DNA of 64,000 nucleotides from Gemmatimonadaceae bacterium (GCA_013697785.1 JACCWE010000030.1:32079-96078), one strand, 5' to 3'. Shown: positions 29,833 to 42,458, numbered from the stretch's first letter. Made by a program: numbers and translations. Notes: generated by a model not told the origin, from the letters alone.

Positions 29833-30825
29833 TCAGCCCTTCGCGCGCGCCTCTTTCACCGCAGCGGTAAGCACGGGCAGAATCTCGATCACATCGCCGA
29901 CGATGCCGTAATCGGCGACCTTGAAGATCGGCGCTTCCTTGTCCTTGTTGATCGCGACGATCGTGCGCGAGTTGCGCATGCCGGCGATGTGCTGGATCGC
30001 ACCGGAGATGCCGAGCGCGACATAGAGCTCCGGCGAGACCTGGCGTCCAGTCTGCCCGATCTGATCGCTGTGCGGACGCCAGCCGTCGTCGGTCACCGCG
30101 CGCGTCGCGCCCACCGCCGCGTTGCCGAACGCCGCAGCGAGATCCTCGACGAGCTTGAAGTTCTCCGCGCTCTTGAGCCCGCGCCCGCCGCTCACGATCA
30201 CCGGCGCATCGCCGATGTCGAGCTTGGCGCCCCCGCCTACCACCATCTCTTTCACGACGAGCTTCGATGCCGCCGGATCCACCGCCGGCTGCACGGTCTC
30301 GATGCGCGCGTCCTTCGCCGCCTCGACCGCTGCCCGCGCGCCCGGCCGCAGCGTCACGATCGCCGGCGAGCCCGTGAGCTTGAGCGTCGCGATCACCTTC
30401 CCCGCGTACGCCGGATGCTTGACGACGATTGCATCACCTGCGAGCTCGAGCGACGTGACATCCGCCGCCATGCTCACACCCAGCTGCGCGGCCACGCGCG
30501 GCGCGAGATCACGCCCCTGGGCGCTCGCGGAGAAAATCGCGGCGCGATAGCCGCCGGCCTTGATGCGCGCCGACGCCGTCGCAGCCAACGCTTCGACGTT
30601 CGTATTCGCGAGCCCCGCATGCTCCACCACGAGCACCACGTCGGCGCCGTACTTCCCGAGCTCCGCCGCGAGCGACGCAACACCCGGCGCGCCCGCGAGC
30701 ATCGCGTGCACCTCGCCGCCGCCGCTCGCGTCGGCCAGCGCACGCGCAGCGCTCACCGTTTCGAACGCCACACGCCTGAGCGCACCACCGCGCGACTCCG
30801 CAAATGCAAACGTATTCGCCATCAC
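29833..30825 (-). CDS. etfA: Electron transfer flavoprotein alpha subunit
   Basis: [55 protein letters not shown]. Confidence 0.96.
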   Translation of the reverse strand: MMANTFAFAESRGGALRRVAFETVSAARALADASGGGEVHAMLAGAPGVASLAAELGKYGADVVLVVEHAGLANTNVEALAATASARIKAGGYRAAIFSASAQGRDLAPRVAAQLGVSMAADVTSLELAGDAIVVKHPAYAGKVIATLKLTGSPAIVTLRPGARAAVEAAKDARIETVQPAVDPAASKLVVKEMVVGGGAKLDIGDAPVIVSGGRGLKSAENFKLVEDLAAAFGNAAVGATRAVTDDGWRPHSDQIGQTGRQVSPELYVALGISGAIQHIAGMRNSRTIVAINKDKEAPIFKVADYGIVGDVIEILPVLTAAVKEARAKG

Positions 30826-31574
30826 AACACCTTTGCTTCGGTGTGAAGCAGCCGCACCAGTTCGGCCACCGCGCCCGGCCCCTCGCCCACGATCCGGCCT
30901 GCCGCGCGCTCCGGCGGCAGCTCCATCTTCTCGAGCGTCAGGCTCTCATCTCCGAGTTGCGCGGCCCTCACCTCGAGCGGCTTCTTCTTCGCCGCCATGA
31001 TCCCCTTGAGCGATGGATAGCGCGCCCTCGGCATCCCTTCATCGATGGTGACCACGGCCGGAAGCGCGAAGTCCACGATCTCAGCCGCCCCCTCGAGATC
31101 GCGGCGCGCCGTCCCCCGGCCGCTCGAGATATCGAGGGAAGACACAGCCGTCGCGCATGGTAGGCCGAGCATCTCCGCGACCATCGGGCCGACGGTCGCA
31201 TTGGCGGAGTCCACGGCCTGCCGACCGAAGAAAATGAGATCGTAGCCGCCATCCTTGAGCTCGGCGGCGAGCGCGCGCGCGATCGACAGCCCATCGGTCG
31301 GCACACGATCGGCCTTGAGCTGTACCGCGCGCTCGGCTCCCATCGACAGCGCCTTCCGCAGCTGCTCCTGCACGACGTCGGGTCCGAGCGAGATCACGAC
31401 CGTCTCGCCGGGTCCCTGCTTCTCGTTGAGCTGAAGCGCAGTCTCCACCGCGTAGCCATCGAAGTCGCTCAGGTCGTACTTGAGCCCCGCCTCATCGACC
31501 GCCGTGCCGCTCGCCGCAATCCTGAATCGCGTCTCCATGTCGGGAACGCGCTTGATGCACACCGCGATTTTCAC
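30822..31574 (-). CDS. etfB: Electron transfer flavoprotein beta subunit
   Basis: MKIAVCIKRVPD; GYDLIFFGRQAVDSANATVGPMVAEMLGLP. Confidence 0.96.
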   Translation of the reverse strand: MKIAVCIKRVPDMETRFRIAASGTAVDEAGLKYDLSDFDGYAVETALQLNEKQGPGETVVISLGPDVVQEQLRKALSMGAERAVQLKADRVPTDGLSIARALAAELKDGGYDLIFFGRQAVDSANATVGPMVAEMLGLPCATAVSSLDISSGRGTARRDLEGAAEIVDFALPAVVTIDEGMPRARYPSLKGIMAAKKKPLEVRAAQLGDESLTLEKMELPPERAAGRIVGEGPGAVAELVRLLHTEAKVL

Positions 31575-31586
31575 ACGAGACCAGAG

Positions 31587-32759
31587 TTAAGTGAAAGCGC
31601 TCAACCCGGTCACGGTCTGACCGAGAATCAGCGTGTGGATGTCGTGCGTCCCTTCGTACGTATACACGCTTTCGAGATTTGCCATGTGGCGCATCGCGCT
31701 GTACTCGGCCAGGATGCCGTTGGCGCCGAGGAGCCGGCGCGCTTCGCGGGCGATATCCGTGGCTATATCGCAGTTGTTGCGCTTGGCGAACGAGACCTGC
31801 TGCGGCGTGAACGTCCCCGCATCCTTCAGACGGCCGAGGTGGAGTGACACGAGCTGCGCCTTCACGATCTCGGTGAGCATCACCGCGAGCCGCTGCTGCT
31901 GCAGCTGGAATCCACCGATCGCCTTGCCGAACATCACGCGGCTCGTCGAGTACGCGAGCGCCTCTTCGTAGCAGGCCATCGCTGCGCCGATGACACCCCA
32001 CGAGATGCCGTAGCGCGCCTGTGTGAGGCACATGAGCGGGGACTTGATACCGCCGCTCTTCGGAAGGATCGCGTCCTTCGGCAGGCGCACATCCTGAAAG
32101 ACGAGCTCACTCGTGTCCGACGCGCGGAGCGAAAGCTTCCCCTTCTGATCCTTCGCGGTGAATCCCGGCGTGTCCGTCGGCACTACGAAGCCGCGAATGG
32201 ACTTGTCGCTCTTTTCGCCGTTCGTCTTCGCCCAGACGATCGCGATCTTTGCCTGCGATCCGTTCGTGATCCACATCTTGGCGCCATTCAGGATCCACGA
32301 GCCGTCGGGCTGCTCGTTCGCCATCGTGATCATCCCGCTCGGATTCGAGCCGAAATCCGGCTCGGTGAGCCCGAAGCAGCCAATGATCTCGCCCGCTGCC
32401 ATCTTCGGCAGATAATGCTTTTTCTGCTCCTCGCTGCCGAACGCGAAGATGGGATACATCACGAGCGCGCCCTGGACCGACGCGAAGGACCGGATCCCGG
32501 AGTCTCCTCGCTCGAGCTCCTGCATGATCAGCCCGTACGCGACGTTGTTCAGCCCCGCGCAGCCGTATTCCTCCGGCAGGTTGGCGCCGAACACACCAAG
32601 CTCGGCGAGGCCGGGAATGATCTCTCTGGGGAAGCGGCCCTCGACGTAGCAGTCGCCAATGATTGGAAGAATGCGCTCGTCGACGAACTGCCGAACGCTA
32701 TCGCGAACAGCGCGCTCCTCTTCGGAGAGGACACTGTCGATGTCGAAGAAGTCTTGCAT
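31587..32759 (-). CDS. Acyl-CoA dehydrogenase family protein (glutaryl-CoA dehydrogenase-like)
   Basis: CFGLTEPDFGSNPSGM, NGAKMWITNGSQA, YEGTHDIHTLILGQTVTGLSAF. Confidence 0.93.
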   Translation of the reverse strand: MQDFFDIDSVLSEEERAVRDSVRQFVDERILPIIGDCYVEGRFPREIIPGLAELGVFGANLPEEYGCAGLNNVAYGLIMQELERGDSGIRSFASVQGALVMYPIFAFGSEEQKKHYLPKMAAGEIIGCFGLTEPDFGSNPSGMITMANEQPDGSWILNGAKMWITNGSQAKIAIVWAKTNGEKSDKSIRGFVVPTDTPGFTAKDQKGKLSLRASDTSELVFQDVRLPKDAILPKSGGIKSPLMCLTQARYGISWGVIGAAMACYEEALAYSTSRVMFGKAIGGFQLQQQRLAVMLTEIVKAQLVSLHLGRLKDAGTFTPQQVSFAKRNNCDIATDIAREARRLLGANGILAEYSAMRHMANLESVYTYEGTHDIHTLILGQTVTGLSAFT

Positions 32760-32770
32760 GAAATAAAGCT

Positions 32771-32790
32771 ACGCCGGCGTACTTCGGCGT
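32771..32790 (-). terminator. Putative Rho-independent terminator for the SprT/phosphoesterase/IDH unit
   Basis: ACGCCG-N8-CGGCGT followed on the minus strand by AGCTTTATTT. Confidence 0.45.
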
Positions 32791-32813
32791 CAAAGTGGGC
32801 TACGCCCCTTGCG

Positions 32814-33578
32814 TCAGCTCCTTCTGGCCGCCCGCAAACCGAGCTCCTGCTGCGCCACGATGAGCGCCTTCGGCGCCGGTGCGCGGAGCTCGCGACGCGC
32901 CTGGGCCGCGATCCCGACGGCCGTGGCCTTCGTCCGGAACATGGTCCCGTGATCGATCGGAAGCCCCGTCTCCGCCTGCCACTGATGCACCATTTCGTGC
33001 AGGAGGGTATGCAGCGCCTCCGCCCATCCGTGCTTTCGGATGTGGTTGCGGCTGATCGTTATCTCGGCCGGCTCACCGTACGGCGTCGCCGTTGTGTACT
33101 GTCCCAGACGCGACTTCATCCGCCCCGACAGCTTGATCTGTATCTCGGCGAGCGTCCCTCCGAAGTGGCGTCGATTGTACTCCTGATGCCAGTGCGCGAG
33201 CTCGCGAAGCGTCGTCGCATCCTCGGGACGCGCTCGTCCCGGTCGCCGAACGGGCGCGCGATGCGCCGCGGCGACGGGATGCGTGAGGATCGTCTGCTGC
33301 GCGCCGTGCCGCTCCGCACGCGTGCGCCCCTGCACGAACTGCACGATCGCGCGGTGCACGTTCTCCGGCGCATCGAGATATCCATTGTTCACGCGGAGTT
33401 CGGAGCCGCTGAAGCTCACCATCACGGCGCGGTTCGACGTCAGCTTGAGCTTCGTGATCCCCTTGAGCCCGAACACGCGCAGCCGGTGCAGCAGCTGCTC
33501 CGCATTGCTCGGCGGCGCATCGAACTCCAGGAACAGCTGCAGCAGCTGGTTGATGCGTGCGGCTGCGAACTTCTTCAT
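32814..33578 (-). CDS. SprT-like zinc metalloprotease-fold protein
   Basis: TLLHEMVHQWQAETGLPIDHGTMFRTKA (HExxH). Confidence 0.85.
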   Translation of the reverse strand: MKKFAAARINQLLQLFLEFDAPPSNAEQLLHRLRVFGLKGITKLKLTSNRAVMVSFSGSELRVNNGYLDAPENVHRAIVQFVQGRTRAERHGAQQTILTHPVAAAHRAPVRRPGRARPEDATTLRELAHWHQEYNRRHFGGTLAEIQIKLSGRMKSRLGQYTTATPYGEPAEITISRNHIRKHGWAEALHTLLHEMVHQWQAETGLPIDHGTMFRTKATAVGIAAQARRELRAPAPKALIVAQQELGLRAARRS

Positions 33579-34396
33579 CGGGCGAAGCGCTTCGTCGGCC
33601 CGGGGAGGAAGTTCTGTGCGCGCTCCGACCAGATCTGAGGCTCGACCTCGATCCCCTGCGGAGTGATCGTGACGACATTCATAGCCGACGGCCGTTGCCC
33701 GCGCGTGCGATTCGACACGGTGCCCGCCGTGCATACCACGGTGCCGTAGGTCGTGTGCTCGACGTGATGCACCGCTTCCTGATGATCGTGTCCGCACAGC
33801 ACGAGGTCGATGCCGAGATCGACGAACGCCTTCGCGGCGCGCGCGGGGTATGAAAGCCCGTAGCGATTGGAGAGCTCTCCGCGGAGCGGATTGTGGTGCA
33901 TGATGAGGACGCGCTGGTTCCCCTTCGGCGACGCCTCGAACTTCGCCCGCGCCTCCTCGATCTGCTCGCTGCTCATGTTGCCGACAACGCCGACATCGCG
34001 CGGATTCCACGTCAGCGTGCCGGGCACCACACCCTGCGCCGTGTTGATCCCGACGAAGGTCACGCCCGGCACGGTGAGCACCGGCTCGAAGTCCTTCGAG
34101 ATGTAGCGCGCGTAGTTCGCGATCGCCGATGCGCGCGAACCGACGCCGAGGGGGGCGCGCCACCACTTCACATCGTGATTGCCGGGGATGACGATCGTGC
34201 GGCTCACCTTCGCCGCGTCGCGCAGGAATTGCCGGGCCGCCTGGAACTCGCCCGGCCGCGCGCGCTGCGAAAGATCGCCCGAGATCGCGACGACGTCGAA
34301 GCGGCGTCCACTGATCATCTCGCCAATCGCATCGAGCTGCGCCGGTACCGCGGGTGGGCCGAAGTGCAGATCCGAAGCGTGAAGAACTCTCGTCAA
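33575..34396 (-). CDS. Metallophosphoesterase
   Basis: LHASDLHFG, SGDLSQ, IPGNHDVKW, MHHNPLR, LCGHDHQE; TTG start at 34396 overlapping the upstream stop. Confidence 0.9.
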   Translation of the reverse strand: MTRVLHASDLHFGPPAVPAQLDAIGEMISGRRFDVVAISGDLSQRARPGEFQAARQFLRDAAKVSRTIVIPGNHDVKWWRAPLGVGSRASAIANYARYISKDFEPVLTVPGVTFVGINTAQGVVPGTLTWNPRDVGVVGNMSSEQIEEARAKFEASPKGNQRVLIMHHNPLRGELSNRYGLSYPARAAKAFVDLGIDLVLCGHDHQEAVHHVEHTTYGTVVCTAGTVSNRTRGQRPSAMNVVTITPQGIEVEPQIWSERAQNFLPGPTKRFAR

Positions 34397-35415
34397 GCCA
34401 GTCTCGCGATGATGGCGTCGGCAAAGCCGGTGGTCGTCGCGTTGCCACCGAGGTCGGAGGTGAGCGACTTGCCGGAGTGAAGGACATCGTTCATCGCCGT
34501 CCTGATTCTGGTGGCGGTGGCCGCGTCTCCGACGTGGTCGAGCATCAGGCATGCCGCGAGGATGACTGCCCCCGGGTTCGCGATTCCCCTTCCCGCGATG
34601 TCGGGCGCCGTGCCGTGGACGGCCTCGAAGATCGCGGCCTTCTCGCCGATGTTCGCGCCGGGCGCGAGGCCCAGCCCGCCGACCAGCCCCGAGATCTCAT
34701 CCGAGAGAATGTCGCCGAACATGTTCGTCGTCACGATGACGTCGTACTTCTCGGGAGTGAGCACCAGATGCATCGCCATCGCGTCGATGATCCGTTCCTC
34801 GAAGATGATCCGGCCCTCGTAGTCCTTGGCGATCTTCCGCCCGGTCTCGAGGAAGAGCCCCTGCGAGAGCTTGAGGATGTTCGCCTTGTGCACGAGCGTC
34901 AACTTCTTCCGTCCGCGCGATACCGCATGCTCGAAGGCGAAGCGGATCACACGGTCAGCTCCCGCGCGGGTAATGATTGCAACGGATTCCGCCGCCGCAT
35001 GATCGTCGTTCCCGATCTTCACGTAATGCTCGACGCCGCTGTAGAGCCCCTCCGTGTTTTCACGCACGAGAATGATGTCGACCCCGGTGTAGCGGCCGTT
35101 CGGCATCAGCGTGCGCGCCGGGCGCACGTTGGCGAAGAGGTCGAAGCGCATGCGGAGCGCGACGTTCACACTGCGGTAGCCGCTGCCCAGCTGGGTCTCG
35201 AGCGGGCCCTTCAGCGCGACGCCCGTGCGCGCGATGGACTCGAGCGTGGCGACGGGCATCGGATCGCCCACGGCGTTGAGCGCCGCCATCCCCGCGAGCT
35301 GCCGATCCCACTCGATCTTCGCTCCCGACGCCTCTACGATCTTGACCGTGGCGCCGACGATCTCCGGACCGATCCCATCACCGGGAATCAGCGTGACGGG
35401 AATAGCTTCACTCAT
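34393..35415 (-). CDS. Isocitrate/isopropylmalate dehydrogenase family (probably NAD-dependent isocitrate dehydrogenase)
   Basis: LIPGDGIGPEI, VRENTEGLYSGVEH, NMFGDILSDEISGLVGGLGLAPGANIG, FEAVHGTAPDIAG. Confidence 0.93.
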   Translation of the reverse strand: MSEAIPVTLIPGDGIGPEIVGATVKIVEASGAKIEWDRQLAGMAALNAVGDPMPVATLESIARTGVALKGPLETQLGSGYRSVNVALRMRFDLFANVRPARTLMPNGRYTGVDIILVRENTEGLYSGVEHYVKIGNDDHAAAESVAIITRAGADRVIRFAFEHAVSRGRKKLTLVHKANILKLSQGLFLETGRKIAKDYEGRIIFEERIIDAMAMHLVLTPEKYDVIVTTNMFGDILSDEISGLVGGLGLAPGANIGEKAAIFEAVHGTAPDIAGRGIANPGAVILAACLMLDHVGDAATATRIRTAMNDVLHSGKSLTSDLGGNATTTGFADAIIARLA

Positions 35416-36086
35416 TGAATCGGGGGTCCGAGTTGGTCGGCGAGGTGATTGGCGAGGCTCGCGGCGAGCGCAGGGCCGAACGACGTCTGTGGATCGCTCG
35501 CGATGTCCGCCATGTAGATGATCTTCGCGCGAACGGCATCGAAGATCACGAAGCGAAGAACCGCAGACTCCTTCCCGCCCGGAACCGGCTCGAAGCGAAG
35601 CTCCACCGGAAGCAGCACCAGCTGCCCGCCATCCTGGAGCGCGACGAGCGTGCGCAGCTGCGACGCGATCGGATCCGGCACCTGCTGCGGCAACTTTCTC
35701 GGACCGGGGAAGCGCAACCACTGCGCGGCCATCGCGTGCGGATCAGGCGCGTACGGCTCGTTGCGCTTGACCATGGCATCGATCGCCGCCGGAAAAACCC
35801 AGACCTTCTTCACGCCTCGATCGGCGAGGGCGAACGCGATCTCGTCGTCGAGCGCCGAAAGGTATGCAGTCTGGTCGCTGACCTGGCCCGCCCAGTTGAG
35901 CGAGTCGCCCATGCGCAGATAGTGCGTGGGGAGAATCATTAGGCGGCGTGTCGAGAAGGCCGCGAGCACGTGCTGATGCGCGGGCTTCGGTTTGTCCTGC
36001 GCAGCCGCGCGCGCCGGCAATCCGGCAAACGCGGAAGTCGCGAACAGGGCGGCGCCGACTGCGGCGGAGATCTTCACTGAGCTCAT
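35412..36086 (-). CDS. Secreted hypothetical protein
   Basis: Signal peptide MSSVKISAAVGAALFATSAFAGLPARAAA; ATGA overlap with the IDH gene. Confidence 0.7.
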   Translation of the reverse strand: MSSVKISAAVGAALFATSAFAGLPARAAAQDKPKPAHQHVLAAFSTRRLMILPTHYLRMGDSLNWAGQVSDQTAYLSALDDEIAFALADRGVKKVWVFPAAIDAMVKRNEPYAPDPHAMAAQWLRFPGPRKLPQQVPDPIASQLRTLVALQDGGQLVLLPVELRFEPVPGGKESAVLRFVIFDAVRAKIIYMADIASDPQTSFGPALAASLANHLADQLGPPIQ

Positions 36087-36226
36087 CCTTGAGTCGAGAA
36101 AGCTATAAGAAGGGCGTGGCGAGTGATACCTGGAGAAAGACGCGCACCTGGTGCTCGCCGGCACGCAACCAATACACCGGCGGCATCTGGCCGTTCGCGC
36201 ACACCGTCGTACATATTCGCCCGCCT

Positions 36227-38299
<2,073 letters not shown>

Positions 38300-38391
38300 A
38301 TACCGGGACGGCATCGACTTTGCTAAAATGCGTTCACGAGCTCTTTTTCGTCCGAGCTCATGGTTGAAGGGCCCTCCTGAATCGGAGCAGC

Positions 38392-39978
38392 ATGGACCGA
38401 ATCCTGGTCACCGGCGGAACCAGCTTTTCCGGTCTGCATCTCGTTCGAAGTCTCGTACGCGAAGGTCATGCGGTCCGCGTCATGACGCGATCACTCGAGC
38501 GCGCCCGCGCGCTCCTTCCCGCCGAAGCGGAGATCATCGCCGGCGAGATAACGGAGCGCCTCGATGTCGTCCGCGCGATGGAGGGGCGCGAGATCGTCTA
38601 CCATCTCGCCGACAGCTCGGGCGCCGGCCGCATCACCGATGCCCGCGACCACTGGCGCATCAACGTGCAGGGCACGCGGCTCGTCATGCAGGCCGCGATG
38701 GAAGCCGGCGTCCGGCGCATCGTCCACTGCGGGACGGCGCGCGTACACGGCGATACCGGCCCCGGCTCCGCAAACGAGGAGTCCGCGTTCCGCCCCACCA
38801 ACGCGTACGAGCTCACGAAGATGCAGGCCGAGCGTCTGGCGTTGCTGTTCGTGAGCGAGTGCGATCTTCCGATCGTCGTCGCGCGACCCACGTGGACCTA
38901 TGGCGCCGACGATCGCCGCTTCCGTGGCATGATGGCGTCGGTGCGCCGAGGCCACGTGGTAATTCCAGGAACGCGCACGGCGCGCGTGCACCCGATCCAC
39001 GTCGAGGATCTCGTGCGCGGGCTCAAGCTTCTCGCCACGCGCGATGCCGCGATCGGCGAGTCGTTCATCCTCGGCGGCCCCGAGCATCTCTCGCTCGATG
39101 AGCTGATCACCGTTCTCGCGCGCGCGGTGGGAGTGAAGCGCCCGCAGGTGCACATTCCCGAGCTGTCGACGCGCGCACTCGTGTGGGCGTCGGAGCGATT
39201 CGGAACTTTCGGCGGCGCAATGCGCGGTCGACTCGAATTCTTCACGAAGAGCCATGTCTTCGACATCGGCAAGGCAGCGCGTGTGCTCGGCTTCACGCCG
39301 CGGGTCTCCGTGTCGGAGGGAGTCGGACGCACCGTACTCTGGGAGGAGCGCGTCGCGCTCGTCTCGCGCGAGAAGAGCGTCGCACGCCGCCGCTCGTTGG
39401 AGATCGCGCGGCCATCCGGCGAGCTTCGCCGCCGCTACGGGCTCACCGATGATGCGCTGATCGTCGGAGCCGTCTCGCGATTCTTCCCGCTCTCCGGCAC
39501 GCGCCATCTGCTCGACGCGTTCCCTCGCGTGCACACGGCTGTGCCCTCAGCGCGGCTGCTCGTGGTGGGCGAGGGCGCGCAGCGCGAACTGCTCGAGGCT
39601 CAGGCCACCCGCCTCGGAATAGCTCCCTTCGTGATCTTCGCAGGGATGGGCGAGGATCTTCCCGCGCATCTGCGCCTGTGCGACGTCGCCGTCGTTTCTT
39701 CGACCGACGATGGACTCTCGCTCGCGGCGATGGAAGCGCTGAGCGCCGGCGTGCCGCTGATCGCCACGCGTGCGAAGGGACTCTCGTCCATCGTGCGCGA
39801 CGGCGAGAATGGACTGCTGGTTCCGCCGGGCGACGCTGATGCGCTCGCTTCCGCGATCATCCGGGTGCTGCGAAATCCGGTGCTGCGGGGAGAGCTCGCA
39901 GCGCGGATCAGCGCTGCCGGACGGGTCGGAGCATTCGACCATTTGGCCGACGCTTCGACCCGGGCCGCGAGCGGCTGA
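38392..39978 (+). CDS. Fusion: extended SDR (NAD-dependent epimerase) + GT4-type C-terminal glycosyltransferase domain
   Basis: N-term ILVTGGTSFSGLHLVRSL and YELTKMQAE; C-term VGAVSRFFPLSGTRHLLDAF...VVSSTDDGLSLAAMEALSAGVPLIATRAKGLSSIVRDGENGLLVPPGD. Confidence 0.88.
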   Translation: MDRILVTGGTSFSGLHLVRSLVREGHAVRVMTRSLERARALLPAEAEIIAGEITERLDVVRAMEGREIVYHLADSSGAGRITDARDHWRINVQGTRLVMQAAMEAGVRRIVHCGTARVHGDTGPGSANEESAFRPTNAYELTKMQAERLALLFVSECDLPIVVARPTWTYGADDRRFRGMMASVRRGHVVIPGTRTARVHPIHVEDLVRGLKLLATRDAAIGESFILGGPEHLSLDELITVLARAVGVKRPQVHIPELSTRALVWASERFGTFGGAMRGRLEFFTKSHVFDIGKAARVLGFTPRVSVSEGVGRTVLWEERVALVSREKSVARRRSLEIARPSGELRRRYGLTDDALIVGAVSRFFPLSGTRHLLDAFPRVHTAVPSARLLVVGEGAQRELLEAQATRLGIAPFVIFAGMGEDLPAHLRLCDVAVVSSTDDGLSLAAMEALSAGVPLIATRAKGLSSIVRDGENGLLVPPGDADALASAIIRVLRNPVLRGELAARISAAGRVGAFDHLADASTRAASG

Positions 39979-40067
39979 GGCTTGCGAGAGGCGCATCTTC
40001 GTGCTTGTCTAGGATTGTCCCACGCGTAGCAGCTCCGCGCCAATCCGTACGCCCTCAACAAGGTTCA

Positions 40068-42458
40068 ATGCGTCTTCAGCTCATTGCCGCTGCCCTCGTG
40101 GGCGGCGTCGCCTCGCTCGCCGCCCAGCAGCCGTCCGCTTCCACTGCATCACCCGCCCCCGCATCGCGTGGAAGCTTCGACTTCACAATCAAGGGAATCA
40201 TGCGCGGCCACGATCTCGTTGGCCGATCGCCGCAGGACGTGCGCTGGTCCGCCGACAATCGCTGGATTTATTTTGCGTGGAATCCGCCGGGCACCGATGC
40301 GCTGGAGCCGCTGCACGCCTATCGCGTGCGCGCGGAGGCGGGCGCGGTCCCGGAGTCGCTCACGGTCGCGCAGATGGACAGCGCGGGCCCGCTTGCGGCG
40401 AATGGCGTGCTGTCCGCCGACAGGAGCTCGCGCGCGGTGGAGTGGGGCGGCGACATCTACGTCGCAAACATCAAAACGGGTGCGCTGCGCCGCCTGACGA
40501 ACACCGTCGCGCACGAGACCGATCCGCACTTCGATCGTGGCTCGCGCCATGTGTTCTTCGTGCGCGACAACAATGCCTTTTCCTTTGATCTGGCGACCGG
40601 CGAGGAGAAGCAGCTCTCGGACATTCGCACCGGCCCGAAGCCGAAGGAGAAGGAGGACGAGAAGCTGACACCGCAGCGCGCCGATCTCGAGGCGCAGCAG
40701 CGCGAGCTCCTCGGCGCCGTGCGCGATGAATGGCACATCGACTCGCTCAGGAAGAGCCTCAAGGCGCAGCGCGATTCGCTCGAGCCCACGACCCTCTGGC
40801 TGAAGCAGGATGAGACGGTGAGCTCGATCTCCGTCTCGCCTGCGGCGAACGCGCTCCTCCTCGTGACGACCATTCCGGCGGGCGACAAACAGCGTGTCAC
40901 CGACATTCCGCATTACGTGTCGAAGAGTGGCTACACCGAGGAGCAGAAGTCGCGCGAGAAGGTCGGCGACGTCCAGGATGGCGGGCGCGTCGCGTACATC
41001 CCCCTCACGCGCGGCGATGTGTCGTGGCTCTCGCTGATTCCGGGAGATACGACGAACGCTCCGGGGCTCGCGATCGTGAACGGCTGGAGCGACGACGGCG
41101 CGACGGCGCTCGTCTTCGCGGTGAGCTTCGACTGGAAGACACGCTTCCTCTACACCGTGGGCGCGAAGGGCGCGCTCTCGGCGCTCGACACGCTGCGCGA
41201 CAGTGCGTGGGTCGATGGACCGGCGTTCGGCCAGGCGGGATTCTTCGACGGCGGCAAGCGCATTTGGTTCATCTCGGAGGCCGACGGCTACGCGCATCTC
41301 TACTCGATGGCGGCGAACGGAAGCGACAAGCGCCAGCTGACGAAGGGCAAATGGGAGGTCGTGGACGTCGCGCTTTCGAACGACCGGCGGTCATTCTATT
41401 TGCACACGAGCGAGCTCTCGCCGTTCGAACAGCAGTTCTATCGGATGGCGACCACGGGCGGCGCCCGCACGCAGATCACGAAGACGAGCGGCGGGCATCA
41501 GGTCGTCGTCTCGCCGAACGAGCAGCTTCTCGCCGATGTCTATTCGACGTCGAACCGGCCGCCCGAGCTGTACGTCATGCGCAATCAGGCCGGCGCGGCG
41601 GAGACGCGACTCACGCTCTCGCCGACGACGGAATGGCTCAGCTTCCCGTGGCTCGTTCCGGAGATCGTGATGGTGCCGGCATCCGACGGCGTGCAGGTTC
41701 CGGCGCGCATCTACCATCCGAGCGACATGAGCGCACGACCGAACGGTGCGGCTGTGATCTTCGTGCACGGCGCCGGCTATCTACACAACGTCAATCACTA
41801 TTGGTCGTACTACTTCCGCGAGTACATGTTCAATCACTACCTCGCGTCGAAGGGCTACACCGTCATCGATATCGACTATCGCGGCTCGGCGGGCTACGGA
41901 CGCGATTGGCGCGCGGCGATCTACCGTCACATGGGCGGCCGCGATCTGCAGGACGAGGTCGACGGATCGAAGTACCTGCACGACAAGTACGGGATCGATC
42001 CCAAGCGCATTGGCATCTACGGCGGCAGCTACGGCGGCTTCATGACGCTCATGGCGTTGCTCACCGAGTCGCCACACTTCGGCGCCGGCGCTGCGGTGCG
42101 TTCGGTAACGGACTGGGCGCACTACAACCACGGCTACACTTCGCGGATTCTCAACACCCCGGAGAAGGACAGCATGGCGTATCGCCAGTCCTCGCCGATC
42201 TACTTCGCGGAGGGACTCAAGGATCCCCTTCTGATGCTGCACGGCATGGTCGATGACAACGTGCACTTCCAGGACATCGTTCGGCTCACCGAGCGCTTCA
42301 TCGAGCTCGGAAAAACGAATTGGGATCTCGCGGTATATCCGGTGGAACGCCACGAATTCGTGCGCACGGCCAGCTGGCAGGACGAATACCGCCGGATCTA
42401 CGAGCTCTTCGATCGCACGATCGCGCATCCGAAGGAACCGGCGCCGCGTGCACACTGA
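40068..42458 (+). CDS. S9 family peptidase (DPP IV-like)
   Basis: Signal peptide ending SLAAQQ; GIYGGSYGGFMTLMAL nucleophile elbow; HGMVDDNVHFQD; VERHEF. Confidence 0.93.
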   Translation: MRLQLIAAALVGGVASLAAQQPSASTASPAPASRGSFDFTIKGIMRGHDLVGRSPQDVRWSADNRWIYFAWNPPGTDALEPLHAYRVRAEAGAVPESLTVAQMDSAGPLAANGVLSADRSSRAVEWGGDIYVANIKTGALRRLTNTVAHETDPHFDRGSRHVFFVRDNNAFSFDLATGEEKQLSDIRTGPKPKEKEDEKLTPQRADLEAQQRELLGAVRDEWHIDSLRKSLKAQRDSLEPTTLWLKQDETVSSISVSPAANALLLVTTIPAGDKQRVTDIPHYVSKSGYTEEQKSREKVGDVQDGGRVAYIPLTRGDVSWLSLIPGDTTNAPGLAIVNGWSDDGATALVFAVSFDWKTRFLYTVGAKGALSALDTLRDSAWVDGPAFGQAGFFDGGKRIWFISEADGYAHLYSMAANGSDKRQLTKGKWEVVDVALSNDRRSFYLHTSELSPFEQQFYRMATTGGARTQITKTSGGHQVVVSPNEQLLADVYSTSNRPPELYVMRNQAGAAETRLTLSPTTEWLSFPWLVPEIVMVPASDGVQVPARIYHPSDMSARPNGAAVIFVHGAGYLHNVNHYWSYYFREYMFNHYLASKGYTVIDIDYRGSAGYGRDWRAAIYRHMGGRDLQDEVDGSKYLHDKYGIDPKRIGIYGGSYGGFMTLMALLTESPHFGAGAAVRSVTDWAHYNHGYTSRILNTPEKDSMAYRQSSPIYFAEGLKDPLLMLHGMVDDNVHFQDIVRLTERFIELGKTNWDLAVYPVERHEFVRTASWQDEYRRIYELFDRTIAHPKEPAPRAH

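Noticed and set aside
34354-35418. 354-aa plus-strand ORF opposite the IDH gene
   Set aside because: Antisense shadow of a conserved dehydrogenase.
38338-38359. GAGCTC-N10-GAGCTC inverted repeat between cstA and the epimerase-GT gene
   Set aside because: Each arm is itself a common 6-bp palindrome and no U-tract follows; too weak for a terminator call.
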